Shown piece after piece: positions 51,731 to 63,225 of a DNA stretch of 64,000 nucleotides. Both the position numbers and the translations under genes were made by a program. How positions within the stretch are numbered: position 1 is the first letter of the stretch; the number at the start of each line of letters is the position of its first letter. The notes under the pieces are model-generated. The model was given only the letters and a program-made list of their open reading frames with translations. It did not search any database and had not been told where the DNA came from. This stretch comes from Nipponacmea schrenckii (lineage: Eukaryota > Mollusca > Gastropoda > Lottiidae): NCBI GenBank assembly GCA_030562195.1, contig JAUJPP010000007.1:32423769-32487768 (forward strand). The letters are read 5' to 3'.

Positions 51731-53366
51731 TGTAACTTCCAGGCCCTCTTCTAGTGTGTCAAGGGGTGTGAAGTGGGACGGTGGTCGTAAAATAACAGTT
51801 TTTTTGCTATTGGTGTTTTGCTTCAGGATTACTATTAGTCCTTGTATCCTACAAATATATTGTATAAGAATCAATATTTGTAATAAAAGTTTAATATAAG
51901 TCTAAAACCAGAATGCTTCTTGTTGAATAAGAATCAATATTTGTAATAAAAGTTTTATATAAAAACCAGAATGATTCTCTTTGAAGAAGAATCAATATAT
52001 AAGTCTAAAACCAGAATGCTTCTAGGAATGGTCACATGATCCCTCATACAAGCTACATAGAGGTTCTGTCATGTAAATTGTATGAATAAAATGCGCGCTG
52101 TTTGTTAGTAATGCTCAAGTCGGAGTCTGACTTATTTTATGGAATAAAGCGCATGCATTAAAATATGTTAGCCCATTGAATGTGGCCCATTGAATACAAT
52201 ATTTATTCAATGGGCTGTATTCCATGTGCCACAAGAATATCATTTTTATCCAAACTTTTTTTTTTTATCTGGAAAGAAGTCACAGTAAGCTTTTACATCA
52301 AGAAAATGCATTTCAAATAAATTTTAAATTTATTTTTATCAAGTCACTTATAGGGTAAATCGTAATATTCTATAAATATCTTAAGGCATAATTTAGCTAT
52401 CCTTTCGATGACAATATTAATTTTGCAAAATCATAAAATGCATGTATATTCGTGAAAGTATATTTTGTTCAAAATGTAAATGTATATTGGTAATTTTAAG
52501 ATTGATTTGTAAGTGCTCAGTACAAGTTTGGACCTAGGGTAAGTTATTGAAACAGCTCCATAAATGATCAAACGCCTTACGGGAGTAGTCGGGAGAATGC
52601 TATAAACTGATCCAGAAAGAGACTACGTATGCCAGCGGCAAGCGGTGGTTGTAGGGGATTGGGGAGTAAATGATCGAGATGTGCTGCAATTGCTATGAGA
52701 GTGAATATCGATTACGGGGGGGTAAATTACCTTGTTTCTTTTAGTATTGTGACCAAAATATCATGTGCCCGTATTACTTTGACCAAACTACCCTGTGCCT
52801 TTATTACTGTGACCTTGTGCCTGTATTACTGTGACCAAAATACCTCGTGCCAGTATTGCTGTGAACAAAATACCTTGTGCCCGTATTACTGTGACCAAAT
52901 TACCTTGTGCCCATATTACTGTGACCATATTACTCTGTGCCCATATAGCTGTTTCCATATTACATTGTGCCTGTATTACTGTGACCAAAATACCTTGTGC
53001 CAGTATTACTGTGACCAAAATACCTTGTGCCCGTATTTATGTGACCATATTTCCGGTGACCAAATTTCTTGTGACCAAGTACCGTTCCCCGCTTCTAGAA
53101 GTAGTGTAGTTAAAATGGCAGAATTTTCTATAAGACCAAGTTGCAATTGGGTAGCGTCCTAAATTTGGACTTAAACTATGCGTCTAAAATATGAACATGG
53201 ATTTCTTATATTAATATTAAAGAAATTAATAATATTTGATTATTTGTGAATGAAATGATATTAAAAATAGTATTTTACTATTAAATTCAACAATAAAACA
53301 AATTATTAGTAGACATCCATATTTTTGTATATACGTGGTAAAAGTATGAAGATGGAGGTGGCTACA
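51731..53366 (-). repeat. 5' LTR of element 2 with inserted minisatellite block
   Basis: It matches the left LTR at both ends. About 1.07 kb (52026-53095) sits between agaatgcttct and agaagtagt, which are adjacent in the other copy. The inserted part includes the 30-bp array and otherwise unrecognised sequence. Confidence 0.78.
52740..53085. repeat. Minisatellite, 30-bp unit, ~11 copies
   Basis: The unit is attactgtgaccaaaatacc followed by ttgtgcccgt, 30 bases, so stop-free frames persist on both strands and give Cys-rich nonsense peptides. It is located inside the insertion in the 5' LTR of element 2. Confidence 0.88.
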
Positions 53367-54050
53367 TAAGTATAAGTAATTATCAAAAAATATGCAAATG
53401 ATTATTGAAAAACGCTTTATAAATTTTTACACCCAAAACAGCTGATTTTTTTATTTCTTTATTTACGCAATTTCACTTACGGACTTTATTTATTTCTCTG
53501 GTGCTTCTGGTAGATACATTTTTTTTTTAAAAAGGTAGGTCCCACAAAATCTGTTCAACTTTAGGACAACGCCATGCGGAAGGGTCTGTCAAAAATCGCT
53601 ACAGTCGGTAATTTTTTTTTATGACGTATGGCGGAGACCATAGGTAACGGATATTTTTTCCGTGTATATGTGGAATGCGTACCTCAATAACAAGCCATTC
53701 TGTAAGTTTACTTTCATTAAGACTATATAGTCCGTAACAGTACAAACAGTATGAGATCTAGCCTGCATTCATATAATGATCAAAATTTTGAATTTGGTTA
53801 ACCGAGCCAGCACATTCATTTGAGACAGGTAACTGCTAAATCAGATGCCAAAATATTGACGATCCATATAATTAATATATGATAAATTTATGATTAAGAC
53901 ATTGCAGGGAACAGATTTGAATCTGATAAATAATGTCCTATTTGAAAAATTACTGGAGATTGAACAGCTTGACATGTTAAAAATTGAATGAAAGGTCGAT
54001 GGTTAAATATATATAATACATGTACATGGTAATGGTAACAACTCTATTTA
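53367..54050. other. Unannotated AT-rich stretch
   Basis: No open frame, repeat end or known motif was recognised. The sequence is unique within the window. Confidence 0.4.
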
Positions 54051-54059
54051 TACGCCCTC

Positions 54060-54140
54060 ATGAAATGGGGGGGGGGGGCGTATATTGTCGTCACTCATGT
54101 CTGTCAGTCCAGCCACAATTGCACGTAAACACTGTAGTTG
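54060..54140. repeat. Pearl-like terminal hairpin piece
   Basis: Tatacgccctcatgaaatgg with a G-tract and cgtatattgtcgtcac match the hairpin end seen at 56653 and 58108. It may be the left part of a pearl-like element split by the inverted-repeat unit that follows; core-like pieces resume at about 54965. Confidence 0.6.
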
Positions 54141-54144
54141 GTGC

Positions 54145-54965
54145 ATGATGAAAGGAGGCTGCTTTGAAACAATATTTTTATAACCCAATTAATATTTTTA
54201 TAACCCCATGTCACCTTTTTCACCCTAATTAACAATTTAACCTCAGTTGACCCCTGCTGTTTTTTATTGTTCGCGTGACAGTTTAAAGTTGGTTTCCCTT
54301 ATTTTCATATATATACATATATATCACATAATTGGACTGGTAATACTTATATAAAATAAAAAATTAGTTTGCTTCATATTATGACCTTTTAGCGCATACC
54401 CCCAAAATGAATTCAGCATAAGTTTCGAGAGTGCTCTTAGTCCAGTGTTTCTCTGAATTATGTCATCATCTGACTTAATACCTTCGTGTTCGAATGTTTG
54501 AGGTAGAAGAACTTTTGGCCAATCTGAGACATTGTATTGGTTCGCAAAAACCCTCAATGCTTCAGTAGAAGTAATATGAGGTAAACATCCATGTCTGAAA
54601 GAGAGAGGGCGCATCGAGATAAAAATATGTCACACAAATAGTATGCAAAATTCGCATGATAAAAAAGAAAAAAATTACCTTTTTCAGTTATAAAACAATA
54701 CGTTTTTTTTTATTAGGCACAAAGTAACACACAAGTTTGTACAAAATAAAGATTATTTTTTTGTTATATGCATTTCTTACCATTTAAACTTTAATGTATA
54801 TCTCCATAAACTGTCAAGCCAACACTAAAAACAGTAGGGGTGGAGTCAACTGAGGTTAAATATTGACCTTAGAAAATGTTAATTAGGGTGAAAAAGGTGA
54901 CATGGGGTTATACAAATTTTAATTGGGTTATAAAGATATTGTTTCAAAGCAGCCTCAATTCATCA
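54145..54965. mobile_element. Inverted-repeat unit carrying a DNA polymerase B fragment
   Basis: Two arms of 120-140 bases (about 54145-54267 and 54824-54965) are inverted copies: gaggctgctttgaaacaata, aaccccatgtcacctttttc and aacctcagttgac occur on one strand at left and on the other at right. Between them lies a 291-bp polymerase frame and AT-rich DNA. The unit could be a Polinton-derived deletion product or a foldback element that picked up a piece of polymerase. No target duplication was fixed. Confidence 0.65.
54324..54614 (-). pseudogene. Protein-primed DNA polymerase B fragment (Polinton/Maverick-like)
   Basis: A 96-codon frame contains NTGLRALSKLMLNSFWG, matching the conserved NxGxRxxxKLxLNSFWGKFGQ region of family B polymerases in Polintons and relatives; here FWGK is FWGY. 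Upstream, SDWPKVLLPQTFEHEGI fits the variable segment before it. Exonuclease and catalytic DTD parts are absent, so it is only a fragment. Linear-plasmid or viral polymerases of the same family are possible sources. Confidence 0.68.
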
Positions 54966-56652
54966 GGTGCAATTCTTGTATTGAAACTTGATGTGAGTGT
55001 TTATATCACGCAAGGGTGAACCCAATTGAAAATCAGCAAAAAAAGGAAAAATTTTAGTAGGAGTTATTGCCCTTGTTCTTGAATGGCTCCTAAATACATT
55101 ACAATGTGCAATTCTTGATGAATTTTGATGAAACTTGGTGTTAGGGAATAGTATTCTCAAGAAAGCACTGTGTTATATCTCAAAGATAAACCCTAATGAA
55201 AATCAGTGTTCAATTTTATCTTGTACACACTGAGTTGTGAGTTATTGCCCTTGTTCTTGAAAATGTTTTCAATTTCAGCTTGTATACACTCTAGAAAGAA
55301 CAATTCTTAATGGATTTTGATGAAACTTGGCTTGAGTTTCTGTTGACACCCAAGGATTAAGCCTATTGGAAATCAGAGAAATCAAAAAAATATTAAGTGT
55401 CATTTATTACCCATTTCGACTTTGGCAAAAACGTATTGTAATCGTTTGGATTATTTTTTTTTTTTTGCAGTGCGTTCAAAGAACGCACTGCTTTGTTTTC
55501 AAAATTTTTTTTACCTTCGTTCGTTCTCTAAGAAGGCAACTAGCTACAAACTACCTGTTGCTGTTTACTATTCAAACTGCGAGACTGCCATCAGGTGAAT
55601 GTAAAATGACGTCATTGAGGCTAACCGGAAACGGGCTGTAGACAATGGCGTTATTTTGGTTTTTGCTCGTTATTACCTCTATATTCCAACTTATTTTTAC
55701 GGAACTTCTTTTGTTAGCTTCTTTAAACTGCTAGCTGCAGTTTAAAACTGCTAGCTTCATTGCTTTTGTAGCTGACTTTTTTTAATTTTTGCTTTTTTTT
55801 CAACTTCTACAATTTTATTCCCTTGCACCTGAAAACTTACAGGTAGATAAAAATTGTAAATGCGATCAAAAATTATTTTTCAAATTTTCGACATCACTTC
55901 CGGTTTCGAAGTTATTCGCTTTTGAAAATTAAAAAATAATTTCCGGAATTCACAAGATATTTCAAAAATTCTTTTTGCAATATGCTAGAAATAGTCATAC
56001 AAAAAAACGAAGATGAAAAAAATCCGGACCGGAATAAAAAAATAAGCTGTCATATTGAAATGTCAAACTTTTGTAAAATTCAAAATGGGGCCTCAGGGGA
56101 TAATGCGATTTTCGTTATTTTTTCGTATCTAATGACTAGAGTAGATTGCGCAACTTTATTTGGGAGCGGATTTTTGAATTTTTATTTTTATTTTCTTTTA
56201 TTTCCATTTTAATATTTTTGGTAATGTCCAAAATTTTGAAGGCCCATATTTCGTGACCTTGACCTTTGGTGACCTTGTGACCTGAACACGATTTATTGCC
56301 CTTGGTGATATCTATCCACTGATATATTCATTTGTCTTGTCCAATGATTACTTCCGGTTTTATAGCCGATTTAATTTTGTGATTTTTATTTTTAAAGAGC
56401 TCTGTCATGTGAACTTATTCATAAATAACAAAAATTCCTATTGAATCTTATTCCAGTTTATATGGTCTTTGTAATGATATATAAAACCACATATTTTCAC
56501 CGAAATTGCGCTTTTTAGTATTTGAAAATTTTGTATTTTCTTCCCTGCTAGCTGTGCGTAATTTGCTTTAAATCAGAATGGGAACTATGGAGATGTCCCG
56601 ATTCGTGTAATTTTGATGTCTATAGAATGTAATATCGATTCCTGAATTATAT
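54966..56652. repeat. Dispersed repeat relics
   Basis: 54966-55400 holds three core-like copies (gagttattgcccttgttctt, gatgaattttgatgaaactt) of a pearl-like sub-type. From 55470 the hairpin gtgcgttcaaagaacgcac opens another repeat, whose later part (ccttgacctttggtgacctt, then gatatctatccactgatata) recurs at 58775-58850. No coding sequence was recognised. An A/T-rich 76-codon frame at 55982 has no known motif. Confidence 0.5.
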
Positions 56653-58720
56653 TTGAAAACCGTTTTTATACGCCCACATGGAAATGTGGACGTATATTGC
56701 CGTCGCCCCTGTCCGTCCGTCCGTCCGTCCACATTTGTTGTATCCAAGATAGAGGCTACAGTTCCGATCCGAACTTAATGAAACTTGGTATACATGTATA
56801 TATTGATGATATCTCGGTCAAGTTTGAAAATGGAAATTATCGCATGAACGGTTTTTGAGTTATTGCACTTGACTTAGTAAAAACGCGTCAAATTTGGGTT
56901 GTATCCACAATAGAGGCTATAGTTTTTATCCGATCTTAAAGAAACTTGGTATACATGTATATATTGATGATATCTCGGTCAAGTTCGAAATTGGAAATTT
57001 TCGCATGAACGGTTTTTGAGTTATTGCCCTTGACTTAGTAAAAACGCGTCAAATTTGGGTTGTATCCACAATAGAAGCTACAGTTTTTACCCGATCTTAA
57101 TGAAACTTGGTATACATGTATATATTGATGATATCTCGGTCAAGTTCGGAAATGGAAATTATCGAATGAACGGATTTTGAGTTATTGCCCTTGACTTAGT
57201 AAAAACACGTCAAATTTGGGTTGTATCCACAAGAGAGGCTACAGTTTTTATCCGATCTTAATGAAACTTGGTATACATGTATATATTGATGATATCTCAA
57301 TGTTCAAAAATGGAAATTATCGAATGAATGGATTTTGAGTTATTGCCCTTGACTTCGTAAAAACGCTTCAAATATGGGTTGTATCCACGATAGAGGCTAC
57401 AGTTTTTATCCGATCTTAATGAAACTTGGTATACATGTATCTACTAAGGATATCTCGGTCAAGTTCAAAAATGGAAATTTTCGCAAGAACGGATTTTGAG
57501 TTATTGCCCTTGACTTAGTAAAAACGCGTCAAATTTGGGTTGTATCCAAAATAGAAGCTACAGTTTTTATCCGATCTTAATGAAACTTGGTATACATGTA
57601 TATATTGATGATATCTCGGTCAAGTTCGAAAATGGAAATTATCGAATGAACGGATTTTGAGTTATTGCCCTTGACTTAGTAAAAACGCGTCAAATTTGGG
57701 TTGTATCCACGATAGAGGCTACAGTTTTTATCCGATCTTAATGAAACTTGGTATACATGTATATATTGATAATATCTCGGTCAAGTTCGAAAATAGAAAT
57801 AATCGCAGGAGCGGTTTTTGAGTTATCGCCCTTGACTTAGTAAAGACGCGTCAAATTTGGGTTGTATCCACAATAGAGGCTACAGTTTTTATCCGATCTT
57901 AATGAAACTTGGTATACATGTATATATTGATGATATCTCGGTCAAGGTCAAAAATGGAAATTATCGAATGAACGGATTTTGAGTTATTGCCCTTGACTTA
58001 GTAAAACGCTTCAAATTTGGGTTGTATCCACGATTGAGGCTACAGTTTTTATCCGATCTTAATGAAACTTGATATGCATGTATGGAAATATCGAATGAAC
58101 AGATTTTTATACGCCCACATGAATATGTGACGTATATTGTCGTTGCCCCTGTCCGTCGGTCTGTCGGTCCGTCAACATTTGTTCTAGAAATTTGCTATGG
58201 ATTTTAATGAAACTTGGTATGAGCATTGGTATTGATAAGACGATAAACGGTTTTTGAGTTATTGCCCCTGCCTCTATATTTGTTGTAGACACAATAGAAG
58301 CTACAATTTTCAATGGATTTTAATGAAATGTGGTGTGAGCATTGGAATTGATAAGACAACAGTCGAGTTTGAATTTGGCAATTTTTTTGATGAACAGTTT
58401 TTTAGTTATTGCCCTTGACGTTAACGAATGGTTTTTGATTTATTGCACTTAGTAATATTGCGTCAAAAATATTTGTGGGTGCAAAATAAGCTACAATTTT
58501 TTAATAGATTTGATGAAACTTGGTATGAGTATTGAAATAGATAAGATGGTGGTCAAGTTTTAATTTGATTATTTTCCATGAACAGTTTTTAAGTGTTTTT
58601 GCCCTTGACTTCAATATTCATTTAGTGAATGTTTTTGAGTCATTGCTCAATTTATTTTTCAAATTCAATGCTGCCAGTGGGCGTATGTTACCTTGCCTGG
58701 CAAGCTATCTTTTGTATTTT
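56653..58720 (+). repeat. Pearl-like element with eight to nine ~160-bp core repeats
   Basis: It begins with the hairpin end tatacgcccacatggaaatg and cgtatattgccgtcg, then the core: gagttattgcccttgactta recurs at about 56857, 57018, 57180, 57338, 57499, 57659, 57819 and 57978, a spacing of 158-162 bases. A second hairpin at 58108 starts a diverged nested copy that ends ccttgcctggcaagctatct at about 58710. It is non-coding. It is the same family, in opposite orientation, as 8325-9290. Confidence 0.78.
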
Positions 58721-59590
58721 TTTTTATTATTTTTACTGATAGTAATATATAAAAACTTTGAATGGTCGTATATTGTAACCTTGACCTTTGGTGACCTTGT
58801 GAGCTGAACAAATGTGATAGCTCCCGATAAGATCTATCCATTGATATATTATATTTTGTTGTACGATGTATACTTTTTGTTTTATCACCATTTGAAAATT
58901 GCGAATTTCATCGTTAAAAGCTGTTTACTGAACTATGCGTTTGGGCGATCTACATGACACGAGTTTCAGCGAACCGATTATGCTTTGAAATAAAACGACT
59001 TACACGCTGTAAAAAAACGTTACTGTTCTACGGATACCTTTTGGGGCAGTTTTAAAGGGTATATCAAAACTGCTACGCACTGCGTCAGAACCTCGCAAAG
59101 CCTGGGGATCTAGTTTTTTTGGTTTTTTTGTAATTCTCGGATGAGTTTGCAGACAAACTGGTAAAAGGTACAGAAATTCTAAATCTACAGTTGATCTTAG
59201 AATGATTTCTATTATCAAATAAAACAAAACCGGAAGTTCTATCTCTTACCGGAAGTGAGAACCGAAAGTTGAGTTTTTTTTGCTTTAGCAAGTTTATTTT
59301 CTACCAAATTTTCAGATTTGAAAACTTCAATGTATTTGTCAACTAACAACTATAGGTTATATGCAATTCGGTTAAATCTTTTACCAACGATTTGCAATTC
59401 AATATTCAAGGGTCATCGGCAAAAATTTCAGACCGTGATTTCTCGTTTAATATAAATGGTAACATTTTGAAACTTTACCAGTTGATAGGCGATATGATTA
59501 TGATTTTTGAAAAATTTTGAAAAAAAATTTCGACTTTCGGTTTAGCCTCAAATGACGTAATTACGTAACTTCGGGTCTATAACAGCTAGG
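58721..59590. other. Repeat relic and unique sequence before LTR element 3
   Basis: 58775-58850 repeats part of 56265-56345. The remainder up to 59590 is AT-rich with no recognised gene, repeat end or RNA. Confidence 0.4.
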
Positions 59591-59793
59591 TGATGTAATG
59601 TAGTACAATTTGTAAATGTAAGATATGTAGTTGCTGTATTCCACAATCAATCCCTGTGAATTGATTGATTGTATGAGTCAATTTCAATCCGTGAATTATT
59701 GTACTTCCTGTTTATAAAAATATGACTTAACAGAAATAAAAAAATAAATATAAACAATACAAAGCCTTAAAAGAACCCACAATACGAAAATGG

Positions 59794-59813
59794 CGACGAG
59801 GATGGGATCCACA
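59794..59813 (+). other. Primer-binding site of LTR element 3 (tRNA-Ser(GCU)-like)
   Basis: Tggcgacgaggatgggatcc matches the complement of the animal tRNA-Ser(GCU) 3' end at about 19 of 20 bases, from memory. Its position after the 5' LTR candidate supports the LTR assignment. Confidence 0.72.
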
Positions 59814-59936
59814 AAAGCTGCATAACAAGAACAATTTATAATCATATAAATAAGACAATATAGACACTCAAAACGGTTGATTTTCATAGAATAAATTTCT
59901 AGTTGACATTAGACCCATTGTAGGTGAATAACCAAT

Positions 59937-62639
59937 ATGGCGGAAAGACAACCAGAAATAAACAATGAAAATGCTCAACCACAGAATAATAGTCCCCCCA
60001 TAGCACAACAGATATTCTATATGCCTCAACCCAAAGCACCTGGCAACTTTGAAATGGCAGACGTTGACTCACTAAGTCTAGGTCCAAGATGGAGACAGTG
60101 GCTCAAAGAATTGTTAGGTTATTGTGGTACTCTAAGTGAAGACACTAAAAGATGTATGCTACTAAACCAAGCTGGTAGGGACATTCAAGATTTATTTGAA
60201 GACTTACCAAATACTGGTACTACCTATGAAGAGGCTATACAAGCTCTTAATAATAGACTGGTTCAAAGAGAAAATATTTTATTTGAAAGATTTAACTTTA
60301 GAGAAATAAATAGGGAGCCAGAAGAAACTGTTGAACAATTTGTAGCTAGACTAAAGAAAGCAGCAAGATATTGTCAATATAGGGACCAAGAATCTACTGA
60401 GATGTCACTACAGATTTTAAAAAGCTGCACAGATTCATTTAGAACTAAAGCTTTCATCAATAATTGGGATTTAAACAGAATTATTGAACAACTTAGAGAA
60501 AAAGAAAGAGCTGAAAAACAGTCAACAATTATCAAGAATTCTGATAAAGAAGTCAATAGAGTCAAGTATACCCCAGGAAGATACTCTAATAAGTACCAAC
60601 ATAAAGAGAGAAACCATGGTAGAGATAGAAATGGTAAGGGACAAAAATATCAGAGATCAACTAGAGATAGAAAATACAAATCTATAGAAGAGAATAAACC
60701 TAATATCAATTGCTATGGATGTGGTGGTAAATACCCACATAGTGATGGTAAAACTTCATGTCCTGCATATAGACAAAAATGTAATAATTGTGGTGGTCCA
60801 AATCACTTTGCCAAATATTGCAAGAAGAAGAAAGTCAGAGCAATAGCTGAAGATAGTTACTCATCAGATAATTCGACAGAGAGCTATGTATATCATATAC
60901 ATGACACCATAAAGGAAAGGAAACTGGTAAGGCTGAAACTAAATGGTATTGAAACAGAATTACTACCAGATTCAGGTTCTGATGTCAATCTTATGGATGA
61001 ACATTTGTATAATCAAATTGGGTATGGTGAAGAATTAAAACCATGTAAAACAAAATTAATAGGTTTTCCTGATAACCCAATACCTGTTGTAGGTCAATTT
61101 ACAGCAAAAATCAAGTATAATGGATTGAGACGTTTAGCAGATTTTATAGTAGTAAAATCTAAGAAGAAATTAACACCAATACTAGGTTATCACACAGCAT
61201 GTAGACTGAATGTATTACAAATCAATGTAAAAGCTGTAAAGACAGAAGATAATATGAGTCAAAGTGAAAAGCCTTCAAATAATGATGAAAATAAATTTGG
61301 AGAACAAAATACAGAATACACGGAAGAATCAGACTTTATAAAGAATCTGAAGAAAGAATATGATGTAATATTTCATGGTATTGGACTTCATAAGAATGCG
61401 GAGATAAAACTTCACATTGATAAAACAATAACACCAGTAGCTCAAAAACACAGACGAATACCATTTAATCTACAAGATAAAGTAGAAGAAGAATTGAAGC
61501 GTCTGAAAGATAATGATGTGATAGAAGATGTCACAGGTCCAACCGACTGGGTGACACCACCTGTTGTAACCTGTAGAGCAAACGGCAAGATACGATTCTG
61601 TTTAGATATGAAGATACCAAATAAAGCTATAAAAAGAGTTCGACATCCTGTACCAACAATAGATGAAATAGCTTATCAACTTAATGGTTCAACTACGTAC
61701 TCAAAGGTTGATTTAAAAGATGGTTATCATCAGATTAGTTTAGCTGAAGAAAGTCGTTATATAACAACATTTTCAACACACAAAGGACTGATGCGCTATA
61801 AAAGACTAAACTACGGTACCAAATCAGCAGCGGAAGAATTTCATGAAATTTTGAGAAAAACTTTTTGTGACATACCTGGTGTAATCAATGTTCATGATGA
61901 CATTGCAATTTATGGAAAAACTGAGAAAGAACATAATCAAGCTCTAAAAGCAACATTTCAGAGGCTTAAAGATGTTGGTTTGACAGTTAATCCAAAGAAG
62001 TGCATATTTAACCAACCTTCAATTGAATTTTTTGGCTTTGTTTTCAGCCAGAATGGAATGTCACCTTCACCTAGTAAAGTAGAAGCATTACAAAAAGCTA
62101 CAGAACCCAAGAATGTATCAGATTTACGAAGTTTTCTAGGAATGTGTAATTACAGTTCAAAATTTATTCCAAACTATAGTCAAAAGACTGGTATTTTAAG
62201 AGAATTACTTCATACAGATACAGACTGGAATTGGAGTGAAAAACACAACAATTGTTTTGAACAATTGAAAACAGAATTATCACGTGATACTGTTATGTCA
62301 TATTATAATACTGATAGTGATACTGAAGTGCACGTAGATGCTAGTCCTTTCGGTATTGGTGCAATGTTAAGTCAAACAGACAAGAATGGTATATTTCATC
62401 CAGTGGCATATGCTAGTCGTTCATTAACTGAGACTGAACAAAGATATGCTCAAATTGAACGAGAATCTCTAGCGATTGTATTCGGATGTTTTAAATTCCA
62501 TAACTACTTATTTGGTAAACCATTTAAAGTCATATCTGATCATCAACCACTTCAAACGTTATTCAACAATCCTAAGAAACAAACTACGTTACGTATAGAA
62601 CGCATGAGGCTAAAGCTTCAAGATTATGAATTTCGTTAA
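59937..62639 (+). CDS. Gag-protease-reverse transcriptase-RNase H polyprotein of LTR element 3 (ends at a frameshift)
   Basis: The 900-codon frame starts MAERQPEINN. It contains a gag capsid region with FNFREINREPEETVEQFV, and zinc knuckles CYGCGGKYPHSDGKTSC and CNNCGGPNHFAKYC (about 60711-60830). Protease LLPDSGSDVNLMDE is near 60960. The RT has FCLDMKIPNKAI, YSKVDLKDGYHQI, NYGTKSAAEEF and VHDDIAI (about 61890) in the YxDD place. RNase H has EVHVDASPFGIGAML and SDHQPLQTLF. This order and gag-pol in one frame fit Mag-lineage Gypsy elements of invertebrates. A one-base insertion near 62634 brings a stop and shifts the rest of pol to the next frame. The upstream ATG-free leader is about 120 bases. 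Confidence 0.9.
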   Translation: MAERQPEINNENAQPQNNSPPIAQQIFYMPQPKAPGNFEMADVDSLSLGPRWRQWLKELLGYCGTLSEDTKRCMLLNQAGRDIQDLFEDLPNTGTTYEEAIQALNNRLVQRENILFERFNFREINREPEETVEQFVARLKKAARYCQYRDQESTEMSLQILKSCTDSFRTKAFINNWDLNRIIEQLREKERAEKQSTIIKNSDKEVNRVKYTPGRYSNKYQHKERNHGRDRNGKGQKYQRSTRDRKYKSIEENKPNINCYGCGGKYPHSDGKTSCPAYRQKCNNCGGPNHFAKYCKKKKVRAIAEDSYSSDNSTESYVYHIHDTIKERKLVRLKLNGIETELLPDSGSDVNLMDEHLYNQIGYGEELKPCKTKLIGFPDNPIPVVGQFTAKIKYNGLRRLADFIVVKSKKKLTPILGYHTACRLNVLQINVKAVKTEDNMSQSEKPSNNDENKFGEQNTEYTEESDFIKNLKKEYDVIFHGIGLHKNAEIKLHIDKTITPVAQKHRRIPFNLQDKVEEELKRLKDNDVIEDVTGPTDWVTPPVVTCRANGKIRFCLDMKIPNKAIKRVRHPVPTIDEIAYQLNGSTTYSKVDLKDGYHQISLAEESRYITTFSTHKGLMRYKRLNYGTKSAAEEFHEILRKTFCDIPGVINVHDDIAIYGKTEKEHNQALKATFQRLKDVGLTVNPKKCIFNQPSIEFFGFVFSQNGMSPSPSKVEALQKATEPKNVSDLRSFLGMCNYSSKFIPNYSQKTGILRELLHTDTDWNWSEKHNNCFEQLKTELSRDTVMSYYNTDSDTEVHVDASPFGIGAMLSQTDKNGIFHPVAYASRSLTETEQRYAQIERESLAIVFGCFKFHNYLFGKPFKVISDHQPLQTLFNNPKKQTTLRIERMRLKLQDYEFR

Positions 62640-63225
62640 ATATCAACCTGGTAGCAAGAATGTTGTTGATTATTTATCTCGACATCCACTCGAAGATACA
62701 TGTTCATTAGAACTTGAGACAACTGAGAATTACGTCAACCTAATAGTCAATAAAAGTATACCAGATGCCATAACTAAACAAGATATTCAACAAGCTACTC
62801 AAAATGACAAAGTACTATCAACAATAATATTGAATCTTGAGAAAGGAACACAAATCTCTAAAACAGACCCTGATCTCAAGAAATATTCCAGAATTCAAGA
62901 TGAATTATCACTTCATAATGGACTAATTCTTAAAAGTGAGAGAATTGTTATACCTCAAAGTCTACAAAAGACAATTCTTCAATTAGCCCATGAAGGTCAC
63001 TTAGGCATTGTTAAAACTAAACAGTTCCTGAGAGATAGAATATTTTTCTTTGGTATGGATACAGCAGTAGAGAATCTAATTAAACATTGTCTACCATGTC
63101 AAGTGACAACACCGATCAAAAGTCAAGAACCTGTAATAATGTCAGATTTACCTGATTATGCTTGGCAGAAACTTTCAATGGACTTTAGTGGACCTTATCC
63201 AAATGGTGAATATCATTGGCAATAA
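62626..63225 (+). pseudogene. RNase H end and integrase N-terminal part of LTR element 3, shifted frame
   Basis: It continues with PGSKNVVDYLSRHP, the RNase H/tether end, then the integrase zinc domain (AHEGHLGIVKTKQF and KHCLPCQ, an HHCC set) and WQKLSMDFSGPYP with the first catalytic Asp. A one-base loss near 63212 ends the frame in the stop at 63223-63225. It probably has no start of its own; the ATG at 62626 overlaps the previous frame by chance. Confidence 0.85.

Larger units (their letters stand above)
47767..53366 (-). mobile_element. LTR retrotransposon 2, internally deleted, tRNA-Pro primer type
   Basis: The LTRs span 47767-48963 and 51731-53366, share TG...CA ends, and are flanked by a 4-bp target duplication TAAG. 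Each LTR has gained a different insertion (a MITE on the left, a minisatellite block on the right). The 2.8-kb interior on the minus strand holds gag with a zinc knuckle, protease and the first third of reverse transcriptase, then passes straight to the purine tract. The rest of pol is deleted. It is of the Ty3/Gypsy or related class; it cannot move by itself. Confidence 0.82.

Noticed and set aside
52695..53162. Cys-rich secreted repeat protein (155 codons)
   Set aside because: It is a translation of the 30-bp satellite inside an LTR; no signal peptide.
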